30,231 nucleotides of DNA from Frankiales bacterium (GCA_025965735.1 JAOPWK010000218.1:1-30231); one strand, 5' to 3'. Positions 14,422-24,181 are shown, counted from the first letter of the stretch. Program-made: numbers and translations. The notes: generated by a model not told the origin, from the sequence alone.

Positions 14422-16125
14422 GTGAAGCAGCACACCCGCTACAGCCCGTTCCCGCCGGTCGACATCGCCGACCGCACCTGGCCGAGCCGCACCATCGACC
14501 GCGCGCCCCAGTGGTGCAGCGTCGACCTGCGCGACGGCAACCAGGCCCTGATCGACCCGATGGACGCCGACCGCAAGCTGCGGATGTTCCGGCTGCTCGT
14601 CGAGATGGGCTACAAGGAGATCGAGGTCGGCTTCCCGGCCGCCAGCGCCACCGACTTCGACTTCATCCGGGCGCTCGTCGAGCAGGACCTGGTCCCCGAC
14701 GACGTGACGATCCAGGTCCTGACGCAGGCGCGCGAGGAGCTCATCGAGCGCACCGTCCAGTCGCTGGTGGGCTTCCGCGGCAGCGCCCTGATCCACCTCT
14801 ACAACTCCACCTCGACGCTGCAGCGCCGCGTCGTGTTCGGCCTGGACCGCGACGGCATCCGCGACATCGCGGTCCGCGGCGCGCAGTGGTGCAAGAAGTA
14901 CGCCGAGGAGCTGCTTTCCGGTGCCGGAGGCGCCTCTGGAGGGACAGCCACGACCGTGCGCTGGCAGTACAGCCCGGAGTCCTTCACGGGCACCGAGCTC
15001 GACTTCGCCCTCGAGGTCTGCGAGGCGGTCATGGACGTGTGGCAGCCGACGCCGGAGCAGCCCGTCGTGCTGAACCTGCCCGCCACGGTGGAGATGTCGG
15101 TGCCCAGCACCTACGCCGACCAGGTCGAGTGGTTCCACCGCGCGCTGGGCGACCGGCGCAGCAGCGTCATCCTGAGCCTGCACCCGCACAACGACCGCGG
15201 CACGGCCGTCGCCGCCGCCGAGCTCGGCGTGATGGCCGGCGCGGACCGCGTCGAGGGCTGCCTGTTCGGCAACGGCGAGCGCACCGGGAACGTCTGCCTG
15301 GTGACGCTGGGCCTCAACCTGTTCAGCCAGGGCGTCGACCCGCTCATCGACTTCAGCGACATCGACGAGGTCCGCCGGACCGTGGAGCACTGCAACCAGC
15401 TGCCCGTGCACCCGCGCCACCCGTACGCCGGCGACCTGGTCTACACGGCCTTCTCCGGCTCGCACCAGGACGCCATCAAGAAGGGCTTCGAGGCGCTCGA
15501 GAAGGACGCCGCCGCAGCCGGCGTCCCGGTGCGCGAGTTCACCTGGGGCGTGCCGTACCTGCCGATCGACCCGCTCGACGTCGGCCGGTCGTACGAGGCC
15601 GTCATCCGCGTGAACAGCCAGTCCGGCAAGGGGGGCGTCGCGTACGTCCTGAAGAACGAGCACCACCTGGACCTGCCGCGCCGCATGCAGATCGAGTTCT
15701 CCCGGGTCGTCCAGGAGATCGCGGACGACGCCGGCGGCGAGATCTCCGGCGGGCGCATCTGGGAGCTGTTCACCTCCACCTACCTGCAGCACGACGCGCC
15801 GCTGCGGCTGGTCTCGTTCACCTCTGCCACGGGCGAGAGCGACCGCATCGAGGCGGTCGTGGAGTGGCAGGGGGAGCCGCGCACGGTCGTCGGCGAGGGC
15901 AACGGCCCCATCGCGGCGTTCGTCCACGCGCTGTCCGCGCTGGCCCTGGACGTACGGGTGCTCGACTACGCCGAGCACGCCACCGGTGCGGGCGAGGAGG
16001 CGCAGGCGGCCTCCTACCTCGAGGTCGCCGTGGCCGGGCGTGTCCTCTGGGGCTGCGGCGTGCACCCGAGCATCGTCACGAGCTCGCTGCAGGCGATCGT
16101 GAGTGCGGTCAACCGCGTCTCATGA
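14422..16125 (+). CDS. leuA: 2-isopropylmalate synthase
   Basis: LeuA condenses acetyl-CoA with 2-ketoisovalerate, committing carbon to leucine. The protein is 567 residues, the length of the actinobacterial LeuA type. DLRDGNQAL (35-43) carries the metal-binding aspartate and catalytic arginine of the DRE-TIM fold, and LHPHNDRG (His254, His256) supplies the metal histidines. The C-terminal regulatory domain ends near GCGVHPSIVTSSLQAIVSAVNR and in this family binds leucine for feedback inhibition. The GTG start has GGAG six bases upstream. It follows a leader peptide with Leu codons and precedes leuB. In Mycobacterium tuberculosis leuA is located away from this cluster, so its presence here is a lineage difference. 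Confidence 0.96.
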   Translation: MKQHTRYSPFPPVDIADRTWPSRTIDRAPQWCSVDLRDGNQALIDPMDADRKLRMFRLLVEMGYKEIEVGFPAASATDFDFIRALVEQDLVPDDVTIQVLTQAREELIERTVQSLVGFRGSALIHLYNSTSTLQRRVVFGLDRDGIRDIAVRGAQWCKKYAEELLSGAGGASGGTATTVRWQYSPESFTGTELDFALEVCEAVMDVWQPTPEQPVVLNLPATVEMSVPSTYADQVEWFHRALGDRRSSVILSLHPHNDRGTAVAAAELGVMAGADRVEGCLFGNGERTGNVCLVTLGLNLFSQGVDPLIDFSDIDEVRRTVEHCNQLPVHPRHPYAGDLVYTAFSGSHQDAIKKGFEALEKDAAAAGVPVREFTWGVPYLPIDPLDVGRSYEAVIRVNSQSGKGGVAYVLKNEHHLDLPRRMQIEFSRVVQEIADDAGGEISGGRIWELFTSTYLQHDAPLRLVSFTSATGESDRIEAVVEWQGEPRTVVGEGNGPIAAFVHALSALALDVRVLDYAEHATGAGEEAQAASYLEVAVAGRVLWGCGVHPSIVTSSLQAIVSAVNRVS

Positions 16126-16127
16126 TC

Positions 16128-16143
16128 TGGGACACCCGTCCCA
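16128..16143. promoter_or_regulatory. Inverted-repeat operator candidate in the leuB promoter
   Basis: TGGGAC-ACCC-GTCCCA has arms identical to the perfect copy at 5720-5735 upstream of ilvB, with the same four-base spacing. It lies three bases after the leuA stop and six bases before the leuB -10, where a bound protein should block RNA polymerase. Confidence 0.55.
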
Positions 16144-16149
16144 AGAACC

Positions 16150-16155
16150 TAGGCT
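16150..16155 (+). promoter_or_regulatory. Putative -10 box for leaderless leuB
   Basis: TAGGCT is followed by seven bases and the leuB ATG at 16163. No Shine-Dalgarno sequence is present. Confidence 0.5.
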
Positions 16156-16162
16156 GCTGGGC

Positions 16163-17176
16163 ATGACGAAGCTGGCGGTCATCGGGGGCGACGGCATCGG
16201 CCCGGAGGTGGTTGAGGTCGGGCTGCAGGTGCTCGACGCCGTGCTGCCCGGGGTCGAGCGGACCGACTACGACCTCGGCGCCCGCGCCTACGCCCGCACC
16301 GGGGAGGCGCTGCCTGCCAGCGTGCTCGAGGAGCTGCGCGGACACGACGCCATCCTGCTCGGGGCGATCGGCGACCCGAGCGTGCCGCCCGGCGTGCTGG
16401 AGCGCGGCCTGCTGCTGCGCCTGCGCTTCGCGCTGGACCACCACGTCAACCTGCGCCCGGTGCGGCTGTTCCCCGGCGTCGTCAGCCCGGTCGGCGACCA
16501 GCCGGTGGACATGGTGGTCGTGCGCGAGGGCACCGAGGGGCCGTACGTCGGCAACGGCGGCCGGCTACGCGAGGGCACCCCGCACGAGGTGGCCACCGAG
16601 GTCAGCCTCAACACGGCCTACGGCGTGGAGCGGGTCGTGCGCGACGCCTTCACCCGCGCCGAGGCGCGCGAGCGCAGGCACGTGACGCTGGTGCACAAGA
16701 CCAACGTGCTCGTGCACGCCGGCGGCCTCTGGAGGCGCGTCTTCGACCAGGTGGCTGCCGAGCACCCGGACGTCGCCACCGACTACGCGCACGTGGACGC
16801 GGCGTCGATGTACTTCGTGACCGACCCCGGCCGCTTCGACGTCGTCGTCACCGACAACCTGTTCGGCGACATCCTCACCGACATCGGCGCCGCCATCGCC
16901 GGCGGGATCGGCCTGGCCGCCAGCGGCAACATCGACGCGACCCGCACCAACCCGTCCATGTTCGAGCCGGTGCACGGCAGCGCCCCCGACATCGCCGGCC
17001 AGGGCAAGGCCGACCCCACGGCGACGGTGCTGTCGGTGGCCATGCTGCTCGCGCACCTGGGCGCGACGGCCGCCGCGCAGCGGGTCGAGGCGGCCGTCGC
17101 CGCCGACCTGGCCGGTCGCGGCACCGGTCCTCGTACGACCGCCGAGGTGGGGGAGTCGCTGCTCAGCCGGCTGTAG
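16163..17176 (+). CDS. leuB: 3-isopropylmalate dehydrogenase
   Basis: LeuB oxidatively decarboxylates 3-isopropylmalate with NAD. The ATG at 16163 gives 337 residues starting MTKLAVIGGDGIGPEV, the conserved N-terminus; an in-frame start at 16103 would overlap the leuA end and the operator. The substrate loop, the REGTEGPYVG segment, the catalytic lysine in VHKTNVL and the metal aspartates in VTDNLFGDILTDIGAA are all present, as is the NAD-binding EPVHGSAPDIAGQG. It has its own promoter elements and an inverted repeat shared with ilvB, so it is probably controlled separately from leuA. Confidence 0.96.
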   Translation: MTKLAVIGGDGIGPEVVEVGLQVLDAVLPGVERTDYDLGARAYARTGEALPASVLEELRGHDAILLGAIGDPSVPPGVLERGLLLRLRFALDHHVNLRPVRLFPGVVSPVGDQPVDMVVVREGTEGPYVGNGGRLREGTPHEVATEVSLNTAYGVERVVRDAFTRAEARERRHVTLVHKTNVLVHAGGLWRRVFDQVAAEHPDVATDYAHVDAASMYFVTDPGRFDVVVTDNLFGDILTDIGAAIAGGIGLAASGNIDATRTNPSMFEPVHGSAPDIAGQGKADPTATVLSVAMLLAHLGATAAAQRVEAAVAADLAGRGTGPRTTAEVGESLLSRL

Positions 17177-17194
17177 CGCCGGACCTGCTCGGGA

Positions 17195-17200
17195 TACCTT
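17195..17200 (+). promoter_or_regulatory. Putative -10 box of ilvE
   Basis: TACCTT in the 79-base gap after leuB would give a leader of about 50 bases. A GTCCC-CGCC-GGGAC inverted repeat follows at 17227-17240. Read-through from leuB is also possible. Confidence 0.25.
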
Positions 17201-17255
17201 CAGGGAGCGGCGCGGGCGGTCCCACGTCCCCGCCGGGACGGACGGAGAGCGCGAC

Positions 17256-18365
17256 ATGACCACCGCAGCCGACACCAAGGGCGGCATCGAGACCGTGCCC
17301 AGCACCTCGCGGCGCAGCGACGCCGAGCGCGAGGCCCTCATGGCCGACCCCGGCTTCGGACGCGTCCACACCGACCACATGGTGGCGATCCGGTGGAGCG
17401 TCGAGCAGGGCTGGCACGGCGCGAAGCTCACCGCGTACGAGCCGCTGCAGCTCGACCCCTCCGCGATGGTCCTGCACTACGGGCAGGCGATCTTCGAGGG
17501 CCTCAAGGCGTACCGGCAGCCCGACGGCGGCGTGGCCGTGTTCCGGCCGGAGGAGAACGCCCACCGGTTTAACCGGTCCGCGGCGCGCCTGGCGATGCCC
17601 GAGCTGCCGGTCGAGCTGTTCATGGACGCCGTCGACGCGCTCGTCGACGCCGACCGCGACTGGGTGCCGACGGCCGAGGGGCAGAGCCTCTACCTGCGCC
17701 CGTTCATGATCGCCACCGAGGCGCAGGTCGGCATGCGGCCGGCCCACGAGTACCTCTTCCTGCTCATCGCCTTCCCCGTCACGCCATTCTTCTCCGGCGA
17801 GATCAAGCCGGTGACCGTCTGGCTGTCCGACGAGTACGTCCGCGCGGCGCAGGGCGGCACCGGCGAGGCCAAGTGCGCCGGCAACTACGCCGGCAGCCTG
17901 CTCGCGCAGCGTCAGGCCGCCGAGAAGGGCTGCGACCAGGTCGTCTGGCTCGACGCGGTGGAGCGGCGCTGGGTCGAGGAGATGGGCGGGATGAACCTGT
18001 TCTTCGTCTCCGACGGCGGCACCCGCCTCATGACGCCCGCCCTCACCGGGACGCTGCTGCCTGGCGTCGTCCGCGACAGCCTGCTGCAGCTGGCCCCCGA
18101 GCTCGGCCTCACCGTCGAGGAGGGGCGCATCTCGGTCGACGACTGGCGCAAGGGCGCGGAGGACGGCTCGATCAGCGAGGTGTTCGCCTGCGGCACCGCC
18201 GCGGTCATCGCGCCGGTCGGCCACGCCAAGAGCAGCTCGGGCGAGTGGACGATGGGCGACGGCAGCTCGGGGGAGGTCACCCTTCGGCTGCGCAGCGCGC
18301 TGCTCGACCTGCAGTACGGGCGCGCCGCGGACCCGCACGGGTGGATGCGCCGCGTCGGGTCGTAG
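17256..18365 (+). CDS. ilvE: Branched-chain amino acid aminotransferase
   Basis: IlvE performs the last, PLP-dependent transamination that yields valine, leucine and isoleucine. The protein is 369 residues, matching the longer actinobacterial and eukaryotic-type BCAT. The PLP lysine is Lys206 in GTGEAKCAGNYAGS. Other conserved segments are HYGQAIFEGLKAY (74-86), LYLRPFM (145-151), EEMGGMN and the phosphate-binding region GTAAVIAPVG. GGACGGAG upstream of the ATG serves as the ribosome-binding site. It lies between leuB and a CBS-domain gene. Confidence 0.96.
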   Translation: MTTAADTKGGIETVPSTSRRSDAEREALMADPGFGRVHTDHMVAIRWSVEQGWHGAKLTAYEPLQLDPSAMVLHYGQAIFEGLKAYRQPDGGVAVFRPEENAHRFNRSAARLAMPELPVELFMDAVDALVDADRDWVPTAEGQSLYLRPFMIATEAQVGMRPAHEYLFLLIAFPVTPFFSGEIKPVTVWLSDEYVRAAQGGTGEAKCAGNYAGSLLAQRQAAEKGCDQVVWLDAVERRWVEEMGGMNLFFVSDGGTRLMTPALTGTLLPGVVRDSLLQLAPELGLTVEEGRISVDDWRKGAEDGSISEVFACGTAAVIAPVGHAKSSSGEWTMGDGSSGEVTLRLRSALLDLQYGRAADPHGWMRRVGS

Positions 18366-18419
18366 CCAGCACGCCTGCCGACGTCGTACGTTCCGGGTCC
18401 CCGACCTGCAGGAGCCAAC

Positions 18420-18812
18420 GTGCTGGTGCGCGACGTCATGAGCGAGTCCGTCCTGACGGTGGGGCCGACCCACACGATCCGCCAGGTGGCGCAGGCCATG
18501 CGCAGCCGCCACGTGGGTGCTGCGGTCGTGCACGACCCGGACAGCGAAGGCCCCGGCATCCTCACCGAGCGCGACGTCCTCGAAGCCGTGGCCGGGGGGC
18601 AGGACCTGGACCAGGAGCTGGCCGCCGACCACCTCACTCCCGACGCGGTCGTCGGCATGCCGGACTGGGACCTGGACAAGGCGGCCGCCGCCATGGTTGC
18701 CGGCGGGTTCCGGCACCTGGTGATCTGCGACGGCAGCGAGGTCGTCGGCGTCATCTCGGTGCGCGACATCGTGCGCGTCTGGTCGCAGCAGCGCAGCGCT
18801 GCGCCTGCCTGA
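18420..18812 (+). CDS. CBS-domain pair protein
   Basis: A 130-residue stand-alone protein of two CBS motifs (about 7-57 and 69-125). VRDVMSESVLTVGPTHTI opens the first; GILTERDVLEA and GVISVRDIVRVW end each motif with the usual (T/V)xRD signature that contacts the ribose of bound adenine nucleotides. CBS pairs bind AMP, ATP, NAD or S-adenosyl compounds and act as energy or redox sensors. The partner here is unknown. The GTG start follows AGGAG at about six bases, and the gene lies 54 bases after ilvE and 22 bases before the esterase/ATP-grasp trio. Confidence 0.88.
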   Translation: MLVRDVMSESVLTVGPTHTIRQVAQAMRSRHVGAAVVHDPDSEGPGILTERDVLEAVAGGQDLDQELAADHLTPDAVVGMPDWDLDKAAAAMVAGGFRHLVICDGSEVVGVISVRDIVRVWSQQRSAAPA

Positions 18813-18820
18813 CCTGCGGC

Positions 18821-18826
18821 TAGCCT
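18821..18826 (+). promoter_or_regulatory. Putative -10 box of the esterase/ATP-grasp cassette
   Basis: TAGCCT lies eight bases before the GTG at 18835, in the 22-base gap after the CBS gene. No Shine-Dalgarno sequence is visible, so a leaderless transcript is likely. Confidence 0.4.
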
Positions 18827-18834
18827 CCCCGGGC

Positions 18835-19893
18835 GTGTCCGCCACCGTCGACGGCGTCGAGCTCGTCTTCCGTCACCCCGACCCCTCAGGCGCGCTGTCG
18901 GGGGTGCGCCTCCAGCAGGACGTGCGGCTGCCCGGCGAAGCGCTGGGCTTCGTCCGCGAGGGCGACGACTGGGTGCTGCGCGTGCCCCGGCCCGAGGTCG
19001 ACCGCTTGGAGTACTCCTTCGAGCTCCAGCGCGCGGACGGCGGCAGCGAGTGGGTCGTCGACGAGGGCAACCCGGTGCGGGTCGGCGGCGCCTTCGGCGA
19101 CAAGTCTGTGCTGGAGATGCCCGAGTACGAGGCGCCGGCCTGGACCCGCGCCGACCCGCCGCGCGTGCCGCGCCGCGAGCTCTCGCTGTCCAGCCGCGGC
19201 CTGGAGCAGGACGTGCCGTGCGTCCTCTGGTCCGCGGTCGGTGCGGACGAGTCGGCCGAGCTGCCGCTGCTGGTCGTGCACGACGGGCCGGAGTACGACG
19301 CGCTGGCCGGCCTGACGCTCTTCCTGGACGCGATGGTCGAGGCGGACCGCCTGCCGGCCATGCGCGCGGCGCTGCTCGCGCCGGTCGACCGCAACGAGAC
19401 CTACAGCGCCTCGCCGGTGTACGGCCGCGCGCTGGCGCTGGGCCTGGTGCCGGGGCTGCGGAAGGAGGTGCCGACGAGCGTCGTGCTCGGCATGGGCGCC
19501 TCGCTCGGCGGGTTGGCCATGCTGCAGGCGCAGCGGACGCACCCCGGCGTGTTCGCCGGCCTCTACCTGCAGAGCAGCAGCTTCTTCCACCGGGTGCTCG
19601 ACGAGCAGGAGAGCGGTTTCGAGCGCTTCAACCGCATCACCGGCTTCGTCGACAGCGTGCTGCGCGCGGGAGCGGCGACGGACCCCGTGCCGGTCGTCAT
19701 GTCCTGCGGGCTCATCGAGGAGAACGTCGACAACAACCGCCTGATGACCCGCGCGCTGCAGGCCCAGGGCTACGACACGCGCCTGGTCGAGAACCGCGAC
19801 GTGCACACCTACACCGGTTGGCGGGACACCTTCGACCCGAACCTGGTCGACCTCGTGCAGCGCGTCCTGCAGGGAGACGCGTATGCGGCGTGA
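18835..19893 (+). CDS. Fes-like esterase (E-set plus esterase domain)
   Basis: A 352-residue two-domain protein. Residues about 1-110 form a beta-rich, early-set-like domain (VDGVELVFRHPDPSGALSGV, VLRVPRPEVDRLEYSFEL). Residues about 118-350 are an esterase-D/Fes-type alpha/beta hydrolase. The nucleophile is Ser223 in GASLG (221-225); a candidate acid is Glu295 or Glu296 (GLIEEN), and His324 in RDVHTYTGWRD is the catalytic histidine in the position used by Fes and mycolyltransferase-like enzymes. No signal peptide is seen, so it should act in the cytoplasm. Enterochelin esterases have the same layout, but no siderophore genes are nearby. It overlaps the next esterase by 11 bases, so the two are probably translated together. 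True substrate unknown. Confidence 0.82.
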   Translation: MSATVDGVELVFRHPDPSGALSGVRLQQDVRLPGEALGFVREGDDWVLRVPRPEVDRLEYSFELQRADGGSEWVVDEGNPVRVGGAFGDKSVLEMPEYEAPAWTRADPPRVPRRELSLSSRGLEQDVPCVLWSAVGADESAELPLLVVHDGPEYDALAGLTLFLDAMVEADRLPAMRAALLAPVDRNETYSASPVYGRALALGLVPGLRKEVPTSVVLGMGASLGGLAMLQAQRTHPGVFAGLYLQSSSFFHRVLDEQESGFERFNRITGFVDSVLRAGAATDPVPVVMSCGLIEENVDNNRLMTRALQAQGYDTRLVENRDVHTYTGWRDTFDPNLVDLVQRVLQGDAYAA

Positions 19894-20623
19894 CGTCGTC
19901 GAGCTGTGCTCGCCCGAGCTCGGCTGGTCGCCGCGCGTCCTCGCCTACGGCTCGCACGGCCGGCCGGTCCTGGTCTTCCCTTCGTCGGAGGGACGCGCCG
20001 AGGACTACGAGCAGAACGGGATGGTCGACGCGCTCCGCCCGCTGATCGACGCCGGGCGCCTGAAGCTCTACTGCCTCGACTCCTTCGACAGCGGCAGCTG
20101 GTACCGCGACGACCTCCCGCTGGAGGAGCGTGCGCGGCTGCACGAGGCGTACGAGCGCTGGGTGGTCGAGGGCGTCGTGCCCTTCGTCGACGCCGACTGC
20201 GGCGGCCGCCAGGAGATGGCCGTCACCGGCTGCAGCTTCGGCGCGTACCACGCTGCGAACATCGCGCTGCGCCGCGCGGACCTGTTCCCGCTCGCGCTCT
20301 GCCTGTCCGGCGTCTACGACCTGTCGGTCCTGGGCTGGGGCGAGCGCGGGACGTCGTTCCACCTCAACAACCCGCTCTGGTCGCTCGGTGCAGCGCAGGG
20401 CGACCACCTCGACTGGCTGCGCTCCCGGCTGTCCCTGCTGCTCGTCTGCGGGCAGGGGCAGTGGGAGGACACCACCGGCGCCCTCGACAGCACGAGGGCC
20501 TTCGGCCAGGTGTGCTCCGACAAGGGGCTGCGGGTGGAGGTCGACCTCTGGGGGCACGACGTCCCTCACGACTGGCCGTCCTGGCGCAACCAGATCGCCC
20601 ACCACCTGCCGCGCTTCGTCTGA
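19883..20623 (+). CDS. Second esterase of the cassette (single-domain)
   Basis: A 246-residue single-domain serine esterase. The nucleophile is Ser118 in GCSFG (116-120), and WGHDVPHDWPSWRNQI (about 223-238) carries the catalytic histidine (His229 or His225); Glu195 is a possible acid. It lacks the N-terminal early-set domain of its neighbour, and the two proteins share the fold but little obvious sequence. It starts inside the last codons of the upstream esterase and ends 15 bases before the ATP-grasp gene. Two different serine esterases next to one ATP-grasp ligase suggest a route that makes and breaks, or trims, an ester- or amide-linked product; this is inference from gene order. Confidence 0.8.
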   Translation: MRRDVVELCSPELGWSPRVLAYGSHGRPVLVFPSSEGRAEDYEQNGMVDALRPLIDAGRLKLYCLDSFDSGSWYRDDLPLEERARLHEAYERWVVEGVVPFVDADCGGRQEMAVTGCSFGAYHAANIALRRADLFPLALCLSGVYDLSVLGWGERGTSFHLNNPLWSLGAAQGDHLDWLRSRLSLLLVCGQGQWEDTTGALDSTRAFGQVCSDKGLRVEVDLWGHDVPHDWPSWRNQIAHHLPRFV

Positions 20624-20638
20624 GAGAGGACTCTCCGC

Positions 20639-21883
20639 ATGGCTGACCAGAGGCACCTGCTGGGCCTGCTGCTGGGCACCGAGGAGGACTGGCCGAGCGC
20701 CTTCGAGACCCTGGTACGGCGGCTCGACCCGGCGCTGAGGGTGGGCGGCGACACCCATCGGTACGACGTGGAGCGCATCACCGTCGAGCCGTTCGACCTG
20801 CGCCAGCCGTCGCGGTACTCGCTGGTCGTCGACCGCCTCGCCTACTGGTACTACGTGCCGCGCGAGTGGCTGAAGAAGGTCGCGCTGCTCGACGACGTCT
20901 ACCTGCTCAACAACCCCTTCACGTTCCAGTCGATGGAGAAGCACGCCGCCTACTGCGCGATGATCCGGCTCGGGCTGAAGGTCCCCGAGACGTGGCTCGT
21001 GCCGCACAAGCAGCCGCCGGACAACCCGCGCTTCCCCTACACCGCAGCCAAGTACAACAAGCCGTTCGACCTGCGCGAGGTCGCGGAGAAGGTCGGCTAC
21101 CCGCTCTGGATGAAGCCGTACGACGGCGGCGCCTGGGTCGGCGTCTCGCGCATCCAGGACGAGGCCGACCTGGTCCGCGCCTACGACGAGAGCGGCCAGC
21201 GGCTGATGCACCTGCAAGCCAGCGTCGAGGGCTTTGACGTCTTCGCGCGGTCGCTCTCGATCGGCGCCGAGACGATGGTCATGAAGTTCTCGCCGGACCG
21301 CCCGCAGCACGACCGCTACAGCGTCGAGCACGACTTCCTCGACGCCGCGACGGGGCAGGAGGTCGTCACGATCGGCAAGGTCGTGAACGCCTTCTTCAAG
21401 TGGGAGTTCAACTCCTGCGAGACGCTCGTGCGCGGCGGCCAGGTGCACCCGATCGACTACGCGAACGCCTGCCCGGACGTCAGCCTCACCTCACTGCACT
21501 ACTACTTCCCGTGGGCGATGACGTCGCTGGTGAAGTGGTCGCTGTTCTGCACGGCGACCGGGCGCACGCCGCGCGTGGACCTCGACACCCGCCGCTGGTA
21601 CGAGATCGCCGACTCCGACCGGTCGTACGAGGAGAAGCTCGGCGCGTACCGGACGCTTGCGGACGGCTACTTCCAGCAGCAGCAGTACAACGAGTTCGTC
21701 AGCACGCAGCTGGGCGACCTGGACGCGGTGGCGCACGACTACTTCGCCAGCCGGGAGTTCGACGACCTGCTGGTGCAGACCGTGCGTGCGACGTTCCCGG
21801 CGCACGAGCACGACCAGTTCGTCGCGCACTACCGCGGCCTGCTCGGCGCCTGGGTCTCGGACGCGGCTGCTGCGGCGACGTAG
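20639..21883 (+). CDS. ATP-grasp family enzyme, uncharacterised
   Basis: A 414-residue protein that reads as an ATP-grasp carboxylate ligase. VGYPLWMKPYDGGAWVGVSRI (about 152-172) is the nucleotide-binding strand with Lys159 and a glycine-rich loop. FKWEFNSCETLVRGGQVHPIDYANACPD (about 253-280) has the acidic and Asn residues (Glu256, Asp273, Asn276) expected to hold Mg. MEKHAAYCAMIRLGLKVPETWLV (about 99-121) is the usual helix-strand entry into the fold. Such enzymes activate a carboxylate as acyl phosphate and join it to an amine, thiol or hydroxyl. The family is not one of the named biosynthetic ligases I recognise. GAGAGG sits upstream of the ATG, and 13 bases separate it from the next gene. 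Confidence 0.78.
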   Translation: MADQRHLLGLLLGTEEDWPSAFETLVRRLDPALRVGGDTHRYDVERITVEPFDLRQPSRYSLVVDRLAYWYYVPREWLKKVALLDDVYLLNNPFTFQSMEKHAAYCAMIRLGLKVPETWLVPHKQPPDNPRFPYTAAKYNKPFDLREVAEKVGYPLWMKPYDGGAWVGVSRIQDEADLVRAYDESGQRLMHLQASVEGFDVFARSLSIGAETMVMKFSPDRPQHDRYSVEHDFLDAATGQEVVTIGKVVNAFFKWEFNSCETLVRGGQVHPIDYANACPDVSLTSLHYYFPWAMTSLVKWSLFCTATGRTPRVDLDTRRWYEIADSDRSYEEKLGAYRTLADGYFQQQQYNEFVSTQLGDLDAVAHDYFASREFDDLLVQTVRATFPAHEHDQFVAHYRGLLGAWVSDAAAAAT

Positions 21884-21884
21884 G

Positions 21885-21890
21885 TAGCCT
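21885..21890 (+). promoter_or_regulatory. Putative -10 box for the leaderless FAH-family gene
   Basis: TAGCCT starts one base after the stop codon of the ATP-grasp gene and lies six bases before the GTG at 21897. It predicts an independent leaderless FAH-gltX transcript. Confidence 0.5.
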
Positions 21891-21896
21891 CGCCGG

Positions 21897-22684
21897 GTGC
21901 GCATCGCCCGCTTCGCCCATGCCGGCGAGATCTCCTACGGGGTCGTCCAGGGCGACCCCGACGTCCCGGCCGAGCTCGTCCTCGCCCCGCTGCAGGGGCA
22001 CCCGCTGTTCGACCCGACGCCGACCGGCGAGCTCGTGCCGCTGTCGGCCGTCCGGCTGCTCGCGCCGACGCAGCCCATCAACGTCGTCTGCATCGGCAAG
22101 AACTACGCCGACCACGTCGCGGAGATGAAGGACCTGACCTCGGCGGGCACCTCCGGTGAGCCGACGGTCTTCCTGAAGCCGGCCACCTCCGTCATCGGCC
22201 CTGACGACCCGATCCGGCTGCCGGCGGGAGTGGGCCGGGTGGACCACGAGGGCGAGCTCGCCGTCGTCATGGGCAAGCCGGCGCGCGACCTGACGCCGGC
22301 CGACGCCCTGTCGCACGTCTGGGGCTACACCGCCGCCAACGACGTGACCGCCCGCGACCAGCAGAAGAACGACGCGCAGTGGACCCGCGGCAAGGGCCAC
22401 GACACGTTCTGCCCACTGGGCCCGTGGCTGGAGACCGACCTCGACCCGTTCGACCTGCGGGTGCGCTGCGAGGTGGACGAGGTGCTGCGCCAGGACGGCC
22501 GCACCCGCGACCTGCTCACCGACGTGCCGGCGGTGCTGGCGTTCATCACGTCGTTCATGACGCTGCTGCCCGGAGACGTCGTGCTGACGGGCACGCCCGC
22601 CGGCGTCGGCCCACTCGAGCCCGGCAACGTCGTCCAGGTCTCCATCGAGGGCATCGGCACGCTGCGCAACCCGGTGACCTCCCG

Positions 22685-22688
<4 letters not shown>
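21897..22688 (+). CDS. Fumarylacetoacetate hydrolase family protein
   Basis: A 263-residue FAH-fold enzyme. The conserved NVVCIGKNYADHVAEM motif, FLKPATSVIGP, the metal-binding HEGELAVVMG and GYTAANDVTARD, and GTPAGVGPLEPG at the C-terminus are all present. Members hydrolyse or decarboxylate 2,4-diketo acids or act as acylpyruvases, using Mg or Mn. The exact substrate cannot be read. A gene of this family immediately upstream of gltX is conserved in Mycobacterium and Streptomyces. The stop codon overlaps the gltX start (ATGA), so the two are translationally coupled. The transcript is probably leaderless. Confidence 0.93.
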
Positions 22689-24142
<1,454 letters not shown>

Positions 24143-24181
24143 TCCGTCCTGCGGCGGTGCCGGCCCGACCTCGCCGTCCGC

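Noticed and set aside
14356..16065. Long open frame antisense to leuA (569 codons), and similar ones antisense to ilvD, ilvB and serA
   Set aside because: Long antisense frames are expected at very high GC; they lack recognisable domains and are dominated by Arg, Ala, Gly, Val and Asp.
17227..17240. GTCCC-CGCC-GGGAC upstream of ilvE as another copy of the shared operator
   Set aside because: The half-sites are in the opposite order to the ilvB/leuB repeat, so it is a different palindrome; chance is likely at this GC content.
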